Below the pieces are notes generated by a model. It worked only from the letters and a program-made list of their open reading frames with translations. It ran no database searches and was not told where the DNA came from. Made by a program: the position numbers and the translations under genes. From Chloroflexaceae bacterium (GTDB taxonomy: Bacteria; Chloroflexota; Chloroflexia; Chloroflexales; Chloroflexaceae), in assembly GCA_025057155.1 (NCBI GenBank), contig JANWYD010000008.1, forward strand, positions 1 through 64,000: DNA of 64,000 bases. The letters are read 5' to 3'. Each line of letters opens with the position of its first letter. Positions within the stretch are counted from its first letter, which is position 1. Below are positions 51,959 through 60,453 of this stretch, one piece after another.

Positions 51959-52725
51959 TGGCGGCGCTCCTTTCGCTGGAGTACTTCGTCGGCAAGGGCG
52001 GCGTAGGCTTGCGCGCCACGACCTGCGGGGTCGTATTCGGTAATCAGCTTGCCGTGGCTGGGCGCCTCGGAGAGGCGCACGCTGCGGTGGATGATGGTGC
52101 GAAAGATGAGCCGGGGAAAATGGCGCTGCACTTCGTCAACCACCTCATGGGCCAGGTTGGTGCGGCCATCGTACATGGTCATGAGCACGCCGAGGATATG
52201 CAGCCGCGGGTTCAGACTGGCGCGCACCCGTTCCAGGGTGGTTTTGAGCTGGGCGAGGCCCTCGAGGGGCAGATACTCGCACTGGAGGGGAATGAGCACG
52301 CTGTCGGCGGCGCACAGGGCGTTGAGGGTGAGCAGGCCCAGGGAGGGCGGGCAATCAATGATGATGTAGTCGTAGGCGTCGGCGCTGCGCAGGGCGGTTG
52401 CCAGGCGTTGTTCGCGCTGCGGGGCGCTGGCGAGTTCAACGGGGGCGCCGGCCAGATCCTGGTCCGCCGGCACGAGCATGAGGCGCTCACGGCCGGTGGC
52501 CATTACCGCCGCCTCCACCTCGCCGCCGAGCAACAGGTCGTAGGTGGTGGCTGCGAGATTGCGTTTGGAAATACCCAGACTGGTGGTAGCATTCCCCTGC
52601 GGATCGGCGTCAATCAGGAGGACGCGATACCCGCGCCGCACCAGTTCGCCGCTGAGGTTCACGGCGGTAGTGGTCTTGCCAACGCCGCCTTTCTGGTTGG
52701 CAATCGCGATCGTGTACGGGGCCAT
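51955..52725 (-). CDS. parA: Chromosome partitioning ATPase ParA
   Basis: 256 residues, chromosomal Soj-type length. Walker A is QKGGVGKTTT (residues 11-20), A' is IDADPQGNAT, and IIIDCPPSLGLLT is Walker B. It ends in RGAQAYAALADEVL. ATG 52725 is used; the extra N-terminal part of the frame is translated parS and repeat DNA. It binds DNA as an ATP dimer and is stimulated by ParB. The parS site 14 bp upstream suggests ParB can influence its expression. Confidence 0.97.
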   Translation of the reverse strand: MAPYTIAIANQKGGVGKTTTAVNLSGELVRRGYRVLLIDADPQGNATTSLGISKRNLAATTYDLLLGGEVEAAVMATGRERLMLVPADQDLAGAPVELASAPQREQRLATALRSADAYDYIIIDCPPSLGLLTLNALCAADSVLIPLQCEYLPLEGLAQLKTTLERVRASLNPRLHILGVLMTMYDGRTNLAHEVVDEVQRHFPRLIFRTIIHRSVRLSEAPSHGKLITEYDPAGRGAQAYAALADEVLQRKERRQ

Positions 52726-52738
52726 AGCGCCACCACCC

Positions 52739-52754
52739 TGTTTCACGTGAAACA
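52739..52754. promoter_or_regulatory. parS site
   Basis: TGTTTCACGTGAAACA, a perfect 16-bp palindrome identical to the consensus ParB binding site found near bacterial origins. It lies 14 bp before the parA start. Confidence 0.95.
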
Positions 52755-52940
52755 CCCCTGGGTACGCCGGTTTCGCATATATACCGCAGAGACGCAGAGT
52801 ACGCCGAGAGTCGCGCCGTCGGTTTAGGGACGGCATCCTGACAGTGACATCCCAATCCAGAATCTGCAATCGAACCAGCCCCATTGTATCACGGACAGGG
52901 CCGCTTCAGCCTGTCACCCCGGCGAGCCGCATAGTAGCCC

Positions 52941-53072
52941 TGTGGAGGTGTAGAGGTGTGGAGGTGTGGAGATGTGGAGGTGAAGGTCAATTGGTCATGC
53001 GGGATTGCCCGACCCGGTCCCGACCATTCCCCTATGCCTCCACACCTCTACACCTCCACACCTCCACACACG
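52941..53072. repeat. Octamer inverted repeat (GTGGAGGT)n
   Basis: Five GTGGAGGT-type octamers at 52941-52981 are mirrored by CCACACCTCTACACCTCCAC units at 53041-53072, separated by about 60 bp that include CGACCCGGTCCCG. It occupies most of the gap between the parA promoter region and the peptidase gene. Confidence 0.8.
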
Positions 53073-53081
53073 CCCGATCCC

Positions 53082-54575
53082 TCACGGCAGAAACCGCAAC
53101 GGGTTCACCGCCCGGCCGTTGACCAGCACGCTGAAGTGCAGATGCACCCCCGTTGCGTACCCGCCGCCGCGCCGGTCGTAGGTGCTCCCCATGTGGCCGA
53201 TCACCTGCCCCGCCGCTACCTCCGCGCCGACCGCGACCACCGGACGGTTCAGCAGGTGGCCGTAGATCGTCTCGATGCCCCCGGCATGGCCCAGCCGCAC
53301 GCAGTAGCCGTAGCCCCGGCACCAGCCGGCCTCCAGCACCCGCCCCGCCCGGGCGGCCACAATCGGCGTCCCGGCCCGGTTGGCGATGTCAATGCCGTTG
53401 TGAAAGCCGCCCCAGCGCGGGCCAAAGCCCGAGGTGATCCTGCCCCGCGCTGGCCACACCCAGCGTTCCGGCGGCGGCGGCACGTCGTTGGCGATCGGCA
53501 TCGCCGCCAGTCGCTCGGCGGTAAGCTCCAACAGATCGGCGCGCATCCAGGCCCGCCGCCCGCCATGCTCGACCTGAACCCAGTCGCCGTGACGCCCCAG
53601 CAGCGCCACCCGCCGCCCGCCGGCCAACTGCCCCACCCGTTCGTATTCCACGCCCGGTCCCGCCCGCAGGTTCGCCGGCCCCGCCCTGACCACCGCCGCT
53701 GGCGCCGGTTCCCGCCGCGCCAGCCCCTCTATCCCGCCAACCGCCCGCAACCACCCTTCAGGCAGCTCCAGTCGCTCGCTGGGAATGAAGATTTCGCTCC
53801 CTGCTGTTAAACCGCCGTCAGCGTCGATCCGATTCGCCGGAAAGGCAACAATCGCCTCGTAGGGCACCCCGAAGCGCGCCGCCAGGTCGAATACCGTCTC
53901 GCCCGCCACAACCACGTGGGGAAAGCCGGACACCCGCGGGATGCGCAGCGCCTGGCCCACCACCAGGGCGTCGCCCTGCTCCAGCCCGTTCGCCAGCACC
54001 AGCGCCTCGAGCCGCGCCTGGTAGCGCGCGGCGATGGCCCCCAGCGTCTCACCTTCCTCCAGGTAATGGATCGCCTGGTAGGCGCTCGGCACGAGCCGCG
54101 GCCGCTGCATGGGCGGCGCCAGGGCTTCATGCCGCCGCTCCAGGACGATTGGCCCGGCCCCCAGCGGCCCCGCCGCCGCCACAACCCCTTCCAACGGCTG
54201 CGGGTCGCGGAGGGTATGCCGCGGCCCCGCCGCCGGCGCGCCCCGCCATCCGCCGAGCTCCGCTGCCAGGACCAGCGCCACCAGCGCCGTTACCCAGGCG
54301 TGGCTCCACAGCCGCAACGCCAGGTCGCCCCGCGGCCAGCGCAGCGCCATTCGCGGGCCTTCCCTGCCCGGCTCCGCCAGGCGCCCGACCTTCGCCGCCT
54401 CGCCGCGGAGCCGGGCCAGCGCCGCGCGGGCCAGCGCGCCCCGGCGTCGAAGCGCCCGGCGCCGCGGCGCCGGCAGCGCGCCGGATCGTAACCGCAAGGA
54501 AGGGAAATGCGAAGCTCCAGGATCGCCCACTGCCGCTACGTGCCAGTTCCAGGGTTTGCGGAAAGGCCAGTGCAT
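53082..54575 (-). CDS. M23 peptidase with LysM and SH3 domains
   Basis: 497 residues from ATG 54575. A basic N-terminus and one membrane helix (WVTALVALVLAAEL, near 95-110) anchor it, with the rest outside. Two LysM repeats follow: HYLEEGETLGAIAARYQ and VVVAGETVFDLAARFG. Then a bacterial SH3 domain (ANLRAGPGVEYERVGQLAGG) and a C-terminal M23 domain with HNGIDIANRAGTPIVAARAG and GYATGVHLHFSVLVNG; the zinc ligands His, Asp and HLH are present. Role: peptidoglycan endopeptidase or cell-wall remodelling. ATG 54602 is an alternative start. Confidence 0.88.
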   Translation of the reverse strand: MHWPFRKPWNWHVAAVGDPGASHFPSLRLRSGALPAPRRRALRRRGALARAALARLRGEAAKVGRLAEPGREGPRMALRWPRGDLALRLWSHAWVTALVALVLAAELGGWRGAPAAGPRHTLRDPQPLEGVVAAAGPLGAGPIVLERRHEALAPPMQRPRLVPSAYQAIHYLEEGETLGAIAARYQARLEALVLANGLEQGDALVVGQALRIPRVSGFPHVVVAGETVFDLAARFGVPYEAIVAFPANRIDADGGLTAGSEIFIPSERLELPEGWLRAVGGIEGLARREPAPAAVVRAGPANLRAGPGVEYERVGQLAGGRRVALLGRHGDWVQVEHGGRRAWMRADLLELTAERLAAMPIANDVPPPPERWVWPARGRITSGFGPRWGGFHNGIDIANRAGTPIVAARAGRVLEAGWCRGYGYCVRLGHAGGIETIYGHLLNRPVVAVGAEVAAGQVIGHMGSTYDRRGGGYATGVHLHFSVLVNGRAVNPLRFLP

Positions 54576-54654
54576 CGCCCCGTGAGAAGTGGGGGCGAGC
54601 ATACCGCCAGTGGGCCGATTTGTCAATTGCGTAATCCCGTGGCCCGGCGGCGGC

Positions 54655-54735
54655 GTAGAGATGGCCCGGCGTGGTAGAGACGGCCCGGCGTAGAGACGGC
54701 CCGGCGGGTCGTCTCTACTACGCCGGGCCGTTTCA
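54655..54735. repeat. GTAGAGACGGCCCGGCG repeat cluster
   Basis: Three near copies of GTAGAGACGGCCCGGCG in tandem followed by their reverse complement (CGTCTCTACTACGCCGGGCC), forming a long stem. Also found at 19440-19480. Confidence 0.8.
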
Positions 54736-55185
54736 CGCCCCAAACACCACCACCACAAACAACGCCGCGAATGCCGCGCTGCCAATGCCGAAGGCCGCCA
54801 GCGCCACCCGCAACCCGATCAGCTTGCGCGCCATCAGCGCCCGAAACACGCGCTCCCGCTGGGTCTGGCTGGCCCGGGCGTAGCGGTAGGCCCCCGGCAG
54901 CACCACCACCAGCGCGGCCAGCAATGCCGCCAGGTAGCCCAGCACCACCACGACGCCCAGAACGCGCACGCTGGGCCGCGCCAGGTAGGCCGGCAGGGGA
55001 TCGCTGGCCAGGGCCAGAATGCCGAAGATCACCCCGTAGAGCGCGCTCACCAGGGTAATGATCTGCTTCGCGCCCTCCTCCAGATGCTTCGGCGGGTCCT
55101 TCTCCTGCTGCTCGAACCAGCGGTTCAGCGCCTCCTCCTCGGGCGTCGGCGGGCGCTGCCGCACGGCGCGGATCTCCTCAGGCAT
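54733..55185 (-). CDS. Small membrane protein linked to zinc ribbon and CHAT genes
   Basis: 150 residues, unrecognised. An acidic N-terminus (EEEALNRWFEQQEKDPPKHL) is followed by a first hydrophobic helix (QIITLVSALYGVIFGILAL), a second (VLGVVVVLGYLAALLAALVV), a basic cytoplasmic-type stretch (RYARASQTQRERVFRALMAR) and a third helix ending FVVVVFGA. It overlaps the zinc-ribbon gene by 8 bp. A role as membrane partner of the neighbouring STAND system is only a guess from position. Confidence 0.78.
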   Translation of the reverse strand: MPEEIRAVRQRPPTPEEEALNRWFEQQEKDPPKHLEEGAKQIITLVSALYGVIFGILALASDPLPAYLARPSVRVLGVVVVLGYLAALLAALVVVLPGAYRYARASQTQRERVFRALMARKLIGLRVALAAFGIGSAAFAALFVVVVFGA

Positions 55186-55381
55186 GGCCGCGCTCCTCGA
55201 AGGTGACCTCGAGCATCTCCACGTTGCCGCAGTTGGGACACGCCAGGCGAAAGGTTTCGACCCGCAGCCGGTTGTTGTCACGGTACAGCACCCGCTCCGC
55301 CCGGCCCAGCCGCGCCAGGTCCACCGTCCGGCGATGGCCGCAGCGCCGGCAGATCACCGTCCTCTCCAGCGGTTTCGTCAT
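55178..55381 (-). CDS. Small zinc-ribbon protein
   Basis: 67 residues. Two Cys pairs, ICRRCGH and ACPNCGN, form a single zinc ribbon; the C-terminal strand VEMLEVTFEE pairs with it. ATG 55381 follows GGAGGCGC. It overlaps the downstream membrane-protein gene, so the two are co-translated. The function is unknown; nucleic-acid or protein binding is typical for such ribbons. Confidence 0.82.
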   Translation of the reverse strand: MTKPLERTVICRRCGHRRTVDLARLGRAERVLYRDNNRLRVETFRLACPNCGNVEMLEVTFEERGHA

Positions 55382-55689
55382 GGGGAGCGCCTCCTCCCTG
55401 TGTTGGATTTCGGATTTTGGATTTTGGATTTTACTACCGTTGTGTTTCGCCTACTATCGCCCCGGTCGTGCCGCCCGCGGTCCCGGTCGTGCCGCCCGCG
55501 GCCCGTCATACCGCGCACGGCCCCTGTCATTCTGAGCCCTGCGGCGGAGTGTGCCCTGAGCGCAGCCGCAGGGCTCGGGGTGATAGTCGGCGCCGGCGTA
55601 CGTGAGGACAAGGACAATGTACAACTGTTAGGAAAGTTGCGTATACAAGATACGACGTCCCATCAGGACACCGCAACGCCAATCCAAAA
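55382..55689. other. 308-bp gap with repeats
   Basis: No gene. A heptad run (55403-55432), a direct repeat of CCCGGTCGTGCCGCCCGCGG-type units (55459-55503) and a CTGAGCCCTGCGGCG palindromic unit are seen. A short CCAAAATC unit sits at 55679-55692. Confidence 0.7.
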
Positions 55690-58101
55690 TCATACGAGTT
55701 CGCCCGACTCGAGATCGGCAATCATCTCCCGCACCTGCTGCGCCCCCCGCGCCATGCCCAGGCGCTCGAAGATCGCCAGGCCCTCGCGGTAGCGCGTCAG
55801 GGCCGTCGCGCCATCGCCCCGGGCCCGGGCCACCTGACCCAGCTTGACGGTAGTGAAGGCGATCCCGCTCTGATCCTTGAGCCGGCGGGCCAGGGCGAGG
55901 GCCTCGGTAAGCGCCGCCTCTGCCGCGTCCCACTCCTGGCGCGCCATGTGCACATTTGCCATCTCGCCGAGCGTGGCGCTCTTGCCCTTGAGGTCCTTCA
56001 GCGCCTCTGTGATCGCCAGGCTCTCTTCGTAGAGCGCCATCGCCCGCCCCAGCTCCCCCTGCACCACATAGATGTTGGCCAGCTCGTGGAGCAACGCGCC
56101 GCGGGTAGCCGTCGCCGGCGCGGCAGCCTCCCGCGCCGCTTCCAGTTCTTCCCGCGCCCGGTCGAGGGCCCCGAAGTGCCGGCGGAAGTTCGCCAGGCGC
56201 ACCAGGTGCCGCAGCCGCTCCTCGCCGGTCAGCGTATGGGTGGCGGCCTCCAGCGCGGGCATGCTGCGGTATACCAGGTTCGCCAGGGCCGCCGAGCGCC
56301 CCAGTTCGCCATGGGCCCGCCTGGCCAGCCACGCGCCGTAGGCGGCGTAGCCCGCCGGCATCGGCGCGCCGGGGTGGCTCCGCCGCAGCAGTTCCTGGCC
56401 CAGCGCCGGCTGGAAGCGGTAGATGGCCGGCCGGTCGGTCAGGTTCCCCTCGTCGTCGTTGAAATAGCTCTCGACCTGCAACAGGCTGCGGCGGGTGAAA
56501 TCGCCCAGAACGCGCCGCGCTGTTTCCAGGGCCTCCCCGGTGGGCGCGCCGTTGCCGTCGGTGGGCAGGCCCCAGAGCAGCGCCGCCGCCTCGGCGAAGA
56601 AGGGGAAGTCCAGCCGCGCCAGCGCCAGTAGCCGCTCCCGGTCCTCCTCGGCCAGCGGCCGCAGGCTGAACTCGACCGCGGCGGCAAAGCAGGCATGCCG
56701 CGGGTCGGGCATGCGCGCCTTCGCCTCGGCCAGCATGCGCGGCCATTCCGCCAGAAAGCGTTGGGGTTCGCCATCGTAGGCTTCGTAGGCGGCGGCCAGC
56801 AACTGTACGGCGATCGGGTAGCCTTCGGTCTCCTCCGCCACCCGCGCGGCGACCTGCCGGTGCGTCGCCCCATCCCGCGCCCGTGGGCAGTGCTGGAGAA
56901 ACAGCGCCAGCGCCGCGTCGCGCGCCAGCCCGCCCATCCCTTCGCGGCTCGGGATCAGGCGCTCTCCCGGCAGCCCGGCGGGCCGGGCCCGACTGGTCAG
57001 CAGGAGCTTCGCGCCCCGGTCGAGCAATAGCCAGGGCAGGCGGGCCACCGCCTCGGCCGCCTCCTCGCCTCCGGGGTCGGGGGTCAGTACGCTCTCGTAG
57101 TTGTCGAAGAGCGCCAGATCGCCGGGCTGGACCAGCGCCGTGAGCGTGGCGCGCAGCCGGGCGGCCATGCCGGCCTGATCGCCCCCCTCCAGCGCCGCCT
57201 GGAGCGCCTGGGGGCCGGCCAGCCGCTCGATCAGCTCGCGGCACACCCGCGCCTCGTCCACCGGCGCGCCGGCGAAGCTCACCCCCACCACCCGCCGGAA
57301 GCGCCAGCCGAAGCGCCGTGCGAACGCCGCCGCCAGGGCGGTCTTGCCCATGCCCCCGGCCCCCGCCACCGTCGCCACGGCGCTTTCGTCCAGCGCCCGG
57401 GCCAGCGCCGCCAGTTCGCGGTTGCGGCCCAGCAGCCCGCCGGCGGGCGGTATGACGTTCTCCGGCAGGCTCAGGCGCGCGGGCAGCGCCAGGTCGCAGT
57501 CGGGCGCGCCGCCGGGCAGCGGCAGGGCGCTCCAGGCCGCGTGGCAGGCGTAGGCCACCAGCAGCCCCATCTTGGCCGGGTGGGCCCCGGCCATGCTGAG
57601 GCGCGCCTGCCGCACCGCCTCGGCCACGTCGTTGCCGGAGCACAGGTAGCGGTAGAAGGCCGCCGCCAGCTCGTCGCTCAGCGGGTCGGGGAAGTTGTGC
57701 TGCATCCCCAGGGCCACCGGCACGCCATCGCGGGCCAGGGTGCGGGCCAGCGGCGCGCTCTGGCAGGCGCTCAGCAGCGCCAGGCGCAGGCTGCCCCGCG
57801 GCGCCGCCCGCAGCAGGTCGCGCCCCAGCAGCGGCTGAAGCTCGCCGTACTCGTTTTCGAGCGCCAGCGCGACATCCTGGCGCATACTGCCATCGGCCTC
57901 CCGCACCTCGACCAGACGGCCGTGGCAGGAGAAGTGCAGCAGGCTGGGACCATCGGCCAGGGCGGCGCGCAACTCCGCGGGGGTGGGCGCAACGCGGCGC
58001 GCGGTCAGCGTCCGGGGACTGGCCTCCAGCGCCCGGCGCAGCGCGGCCAGCTCGCGCTCAAAATCGAGGGCGAAGGCCGGCAGCGCGCCATCGGGGTACA
58101 C
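55690..58101 (-). CDS. CHAT protease / NB-ARC / TPR protein (main open frame)
   Basis: 803 residues from the GTG at 58101; the true N-terminus is in the next frame (see 58058-58519). CHAT (caspase-like) domain with His60 in LLHFSCHG and Cys113 in LLSACQS. NB-ARC/STAND NTPase: P-loop GAGGMGKT at 247-254, Walker B LALFDNYE at 329-336, helical and winged parts to about 560. From about 640 on there are tetratricopeptide repeats (ANIYVVQGELGRAMALYEES, ANVHMARQEWDAAEAALTEA and further copies). Such proteins act as signal-dependent death or defence proteases. The downstream zinc-ribbon and membrane genes lie 309 bp away on the same strand. Confidence 0.88.
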   Translation of the reverse strand: MYPDGALPAFALDFERELAALRRALEASPRTLTARRVAPTPAELRAALADGPSLLHFSCHGRLVEVREADGSMRQDVALALENEYGELQPLLGRDLLRAAPRGSLRLALLSACQSAPLARTLARDGVPVALGMQHNFPDPLSDELAAAFYRYLCSGNDVAEAVRQARLSMAGAHPAKMGLLVAYACHAAWSALPLPGGAPDCDLALPARLSLPENVIPPAGGLLGRNRELAALARALDESAVATVAGAGGMGKTALAAAFARRFGWRFRRVVGVSFAGAPVDEARVCRELIERLAGPQALQAALEGGDQAGMAARLRATLTALVQPGDLALFDNYESVLTPDPGGEEAAEAVARLPWLLLDRGAKLLLTSRARPAGLPGERLIPSREGMGGLARDAALALFLQHCPRARDGATHRQVAARVAEETEGYPIAVQLLAAAYEAYDGEPQRFLAEWPRMLAEAKARMPDPRHACFAAAVEFSLRPLAEEDRERLLALARLDFPFFAEAAALLWGLPTDGNGAPTGEALETARRVLGDFTRRSLLQVESYFNDDEGNLTDRPAIYRFQPALGQELLRRSHPGAPMPAGYAAYGAWLARRAHGELGRSAALANLVYRSMPALEAATHTLTGEERLRHLVRLANFRRHFGALDRAREELEAAREAAAPATATRGALLHELANIYVVQGELGRAMALYEESLAITEALKDLKGKSATLGEMANVHMARQEWDAAEAALTEALALARRLKDQSGIAFTTVKLGQVARARGDGATALTRYREGLAIFERLGMARGAQQVREMIADLESGELV

Positions 58102-58519
58102 CAGGGTCGGCGCAGACCACCAGCAGGCGCGGCGGCTGGTCGAGCCTGCTCAGCCGCGGCGCGCGCGGTTCGAGGCGGAGCATGGCGTAATCGCAGGCCA
58201 GAAAGCGCCGCGCCGCCGTCGCCGCGTACTCCCAGGGCACGCCCGCCGCCGCGTCGTCGCACTCCAGGAGCAGCAGGCCATCATCACTCGCGTCGAGCAT
58301 GCGCCAGAGGGCCTCGCCGCCGAGAGCGGCGAAGAGCCGGTACCCGGCCCCGTAGGGGTCGCCCTGGCGGCCCCCCGCCGCGCCGGGCGGGTCGCCGAGC
58401 ACATCGGCCATCGTCGGCAACTCGGCGCGGGGCGTCTCGGCCAGCGGCGCGCCCGGCGCATCCGCCAGGCTCACCCGGCACCGCTCCTCGTCACAGGCTA
58501 TCTGGAGGTGAACTGGCAT
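58058..58519 (-). pseudogene. N-terminal part of the CHAT protein, cut off by a frameshift
   Basis: From ATG 58519 (AGGAG upstream) the frame encodes the start of a CHAT domain: MPVHLQIACDEERCRVSLAD to WRMLDASDDGLLLLE, GVPWEYAATAARRFLA and LDQPPRLLVVCADPG. It then shifts out of frame. Removing one base from the run of four G (plus strand 58093-58096) joins GVP directly to DGALPAFALDFERELAALRR of the main frame, which is what the family shows. So the two pieces are one gene of about 940 codons, broken by +1 base (real mutation, sequencing error or slippage). Confidence 0.8.
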
Positions 58520-58908
58520 GCAAGGCTCCTGGGATTTTGGATTTGGGATTTTGGATTGTACGTGTTCACGCTTCTCCTGGGAGCGAGGGCATCTGGCCCT
58601 CGAATCCCGACGAGGGCGTCCCGCTCTCGCTCCCAGGTCTGCGGGGTTACTCCAACTCTGAACACGTAACTCTGGATTGGCGCATACGGCACCCTCGAGA
58701 GAACGAGCAATGATGCGTGCGCACCGTGTCCAACAGGAATGACAAGGTCGGCGGAGAAGATTTCTGGGAAGGCGCGGCCCTTCCAGAAGCTCAAGCATAC
58801 TATACACTATGTTAAACGGGTCTTCAGGTGAATTTTTAGCAGAAAAACACCCTGCGGGCCCCGCCGCATCATCGCATGACCAGCCCCGCCCCCCACGCCA
58901 GACCCGCT

Positions 58909-58966
58909 CCAAAATCCCAAATCCCAAATCCCAAATCCCAAATCCCAAATCCCAAATCCCCAACCG
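58909..58966. repeat. Heptad repeat (CCCAAAT)n
   Basis: Seven or more consecutive CCCAAAT units, the longest heptad run in the window. It uses the variant CCCAAAT instead of CCAAAAT. Confidence 0.9.
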
Positions 58967-58988
58967 CCCCGCGCGCTCCCGCGATTGC

Positions 58989-59018
58989 TTGACGTACCCT
59001 TTCAGTACGTGCTAAGAT
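58989..59018 (+). promoter_or_regulatory. Promoter of the bifunctional-nuclease gene
   Basis: TTGACG, 18-bp spacer, TAAGAT, 87 bp upstream of the start codon. Confidence 0.65.
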
Positions 59019-59104
59019 GTCTGCGTATACCAGGCAGAAAACCCGGCGCGTCTCGTCGCGCCGCGTGGGGTTCGCCGAGCAATCTTTTCAGGAAGGGCCG
59101 ACAG

Positions 59105-59677
59105 ATGATACGCGTCGTCGTAGATAGTATCCGTGTCAGCCTGCTGACACAACACCGTGTCGTGGTGCTGCGCGAGACCGACAGCAAGCGCTATCTCCCG
59201 ATCTGGATCGGGCCGTTCGAGGCTGACGCGATCGCAATGGCAATCCAGGGCCACGAGCCGCAGCGCCCGATGACCCACGATTTGCTCAAGGCGACGATCA
59301 TCGATCTGGACGGTCAGATCAGCCATATCTTCATCAACGACATTCAGGACAACACCTTCTTCGCCCGGATCGTCATCGAGCAGCGCGGGCGCACCGTCGA
59401 GATTGACGCCCGCCCCAGCGACGCCATCGCCCTCGCCGTCCGCACCGACGTGCCCATCTTCGTCGAGTCGCACGTGCTCGAGCAGGCCGGCGTCTTCTTC
59501 GATGAGGAGGAACAGGCCGCCGCCGCCGAAACTCCGGCGACGCCCCGCGAGGCGGTCGAGGAAACCGAAGCCGACAGTGAGCCTGACCTGAATGACGAGT
59601 CGATGTCAATCTTCCGTAATTTCATCAATACCCTCAACCTTGACAACCCCCCTAAAGGCGGGCAAGAAAACTCCTGA
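59105..59677 (+). CDS. Bifunctional nuclease family protein (DUF151)
   Basis: 190 residues. The BFN domain covers residues 1-135: VVVDSIRVSLLTQHRVVVLR, YLPIWIGPFEADAIAMAIQG, RPMTHDLL and the DARPSDAIALAVRTDVPIFV motif that names the family. An acidic tail and a short helix follow. Related domains have been reported with DNase and RNase activity in plants, but the bacterial function is unsettled. ATG 59105 follows AGGAAGGG. Ends at a strong terminator. Confidence 0.93.
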   Translation: MIRVVVDSIRVSLLTQHRVVVLRETDSKRYLPIWIGPFEADAIAMAIQGHEPQRPMTHDLLKATIIDLDGQISHIFINDIQDNTFFARIVIEQRGRTVEIDARPSDAIALAVRTDVPIFVESHVLEQAGVFFDEEEQAAAAETPATPREAVEETEADSEPDLNDESMSIFRNFINTLNLDNPPKGGQENS

Positions 59678-59715
59678 GTCTTTCGATGTTCAGGCTGCAC
59701 TGCGCTGATTGAGCG

Positions 59716-59764
59716 CGCCGGACAGTCGAAACGCCGGGACGCCTTGTGGCTGTCCGGCGTTTTG
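59716..59764 (+). terminator. Rho-independent terminator
   Basis: CGCCGGACAG (59716-59725) and CTGTCCGGCG (59750-59759) form a perfect 10-bp stem followed by TTTT, 39 bp after the bifunctional-nuclease stop. Confidence 0.9.
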
Positions 59765-60039
59765 CTGTGATTCGGAGGAGTGCGCAGCAAGCCGCCAGAG
59801 CATTTCTCAGAAAGGTTGACGCAAGGGCGCGAAGGCGCAACGGGTACGTAGGGTATTGATGCCAGCCCTGTGCGCCATTGCGTCCTGGCGGTCAGTCGGG
59901 ACGACCCGGTTCAAGATATTCGAGCAATGCTGGAGAGCAGGGGGCAGGCCGGGGCGACCCGTGAAAGAGTCTCTCCGGCCCTCCGCGTCCTTGCCGGTCA
60001 AGAAATGCCAGCCACGCGCAGAGACCGCGCCCGTTCCCG

Positions 60040-60290
60040 CGACTTATCCACCACCGCTTTGTGGATAAGTCGCCAGTATTTGTGGATAACCCATGCCCTT
60101 TGTGGATAAACCGTCGCTTTTCTGGTGGAAAGGCTGTGTACGAGGAGCGGGTTTTCCGCCGGCGCGCCCCTTGCCATCAGGTTTTGTGGACGAGCGTCCA
60201 CACCTTCTCCCCGCAGAATACGGTGCGCCCACAAGCGGCATCCGGGCATTTTTCCACCCTGTCCACAACTCTACGATGATTGCTGGACTC
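60040..60290. other. oriC: Candidate replication origin (DnaA-box cluster)
   Basis: Three perfect DnaA boxes TGTGGATAA at 60060-60068, 60081-60089 and 60101-60109 (20-21 bp spacing, same orientation), an inverted TTATCCACC at 60044-60052, a palindrome TGTGGACGAGCGTCCACA at 60185-60202 and CTGTCCACA at 60259-60267. An AT-richer stretch follows. parS and parAB lie 7.3 kb away, as is usual near origins. dnaA itself is not in the window, so this stays a candidate. Confidence 0.72.
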
Positions 60291-60453
60291 TCTACCTACT
60301 CTATGAACTTTACATGGGTGAAAAGCGGAGAGGGTTTTATCCTGCCAGACAGGTTGTTGCCGATTCTGGCCCTTACACCACATCGTTCCTGCCGGTGCGT
60401 ATGCGGTATGAACACCATCGCTTTACCATCGTCCGTCACAGGGCAACGGAATG

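Larger units (their letters stand above)
58520..59104. other. 585-bp gap between divergent genes
   Basis: Two heptad runs (58530-58558 and 58909-58966) and an inverted repeat, CTGGGAGCGAGGGC (58577-58590) with CTCTCGCTCCCAG (58626-58638). The promoter of the next gene lies at 58989-59018. No gene was found. Confidence 0.7.

Noticed and set aside
55628-57643. 671-codon frame within the CHAT gene, same strand, other frame
   Set aside because: Out-of-frame Gly/Arg/Ala-rich translation; the CHAT/NB-ARC frame is supported by motifs.
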